This document shows, in pieces, positions 63,937 to 64,000 of a stretch of DNA of 64,000 nt; within the stretch, counting starts at the first letter, position 1, and every line of letters starts with the position of its first letter. The notes under the pieces are model-generated. The model made no database searches. It was not told the origin of the DNA and saw nothing but the letters and a program-made list of their open reading frames with translations. The stretch is taken from the NCBI GenBank assembly GCA_016713425.1, contig JADJPE010000005.1, positions 620,001 through 684,000 on the forward strand, written 5' to 3'. A program made the translations under genes and the position numbers. The DNA is from Deltaproteobacteria bacterium. GTDB lineage: Bacteria; Myxococcota; Kuafuiibacteriia; Kuafuiibacteriales; Kuafuiibacteriaceae.

Positions 63937-64000
63937 CGCTTCAAATCTAACGCAAAAACTGGGCGACCGTAACAATCAGCGGGGCCCCAAACTCTCCCCG

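Noticed and set aside
1..64000. tRNA, rRNA, riboswitch or complete prophage genes
   Set aside because: No cloverleaf-like or conserved RNA sequence and no phage structural gene was recognised by reading. A covariance-model search would be needed to exclude small RNAs.

Overview
The window is about 64 kb of high-GC DNA. Its content points to a large-genome, predatory- or saprophytic-type deltaproteobacterium (Myxococcota, probably the Polyangia/Sandaracinus-like side). Signs of this are many lipoproteins with Asp/Ala/Gly-rich linkers just after the lipobox, delta-60 repeats, Cys-rich CGpdGCGg modules, an RCC1 lipoprotein, von Willebrand A lipoproteins, Rhs/YD giant proteins, and a Ser/Thr kinase with a C-terminal membrane anchor. 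The assignment is an inference from gene content; no rRNA or tRNA gene was seen.

Region 1 (1-8.25 kb) is a giant NHL/YD-repeat (Rhs) gene cut in two by an IS66 element. The element has 17-bp perfect terminal inverted repeats and a perfect 8-bp target duplication, and removing it plus one duplication copy restores one reading frame. The element carries tnpA, tnpB, a twice-frameshifted tnpC and a broken antisense passenger gene. Region 2 (8.4-20.9 kb) is an accessory patch: an acyl-CoA dehydrogenase-like flavoprotein, a hipBA-type toxin-antitoxin pair, a protein with a caspase/CHAT-like His/Cys pair, a serine beta-lactamase-like protein that has lost the SxxK lysine, several gene wrecks (PAP2-like, transposase, integrase), a probable cholera/pertussis/pierisin-type ADP-ribosyltransferase, and secreted Cys-rich proteins and lipoproteins.

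Region 3 (21.2-28.6 kb) holds a lipoprotein with dozens of five-residue NGLxx repeats followed by RCC1 and disintegrin-like parts, a second and collapsed Rhs lipoprotein gene, a delta-60 repeat lipoprotein and an IS66 tnpA scar. Region 4 (28.6-32.4 kb) is a tight six-gene pseudopilin operon in which all five junctions are ATGA overlaps. It has two divergent polytopic membrane proteins but no ATPase or secretin nearby.

Region 5 (32.5-54 kb) is mostly chromosomal: a frameshifted VWA lipoprotein, a cystathionine gamma-synthase/lyase family enzyme, a beta-propeller protein, mutS2, a TPR protein, a lytic transglycosylase, a GNAT protein, an MshEN-domain protein with huge repeat tracts, rhomboid protease, a CoA-binding protein, dnaE, an SPD-2/YfaP-like lipoprotein and a DUF192 protein. 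Region 6 (54-64 kb) has a Ser/Thr kinase, an SDR, a VOC protein, a membrane zinc peptidase with TPRs, a small NTF2-like lipoprotein, an exosortase-E/CPBP-protease fusion with its VPEID-type sorted substrate directly upstream, and an APH-fold protein.

A theme across the window is in-frame tandem repetition. Nine-bp units occur inside at least four unrelated genes, and 12-, 13-, 15- and 18-bp arrays occur in others. One 9-bp array forms the hydrophobic core of a signal peptide. This suggests frequent slippage that changes protein length without breaking frames.
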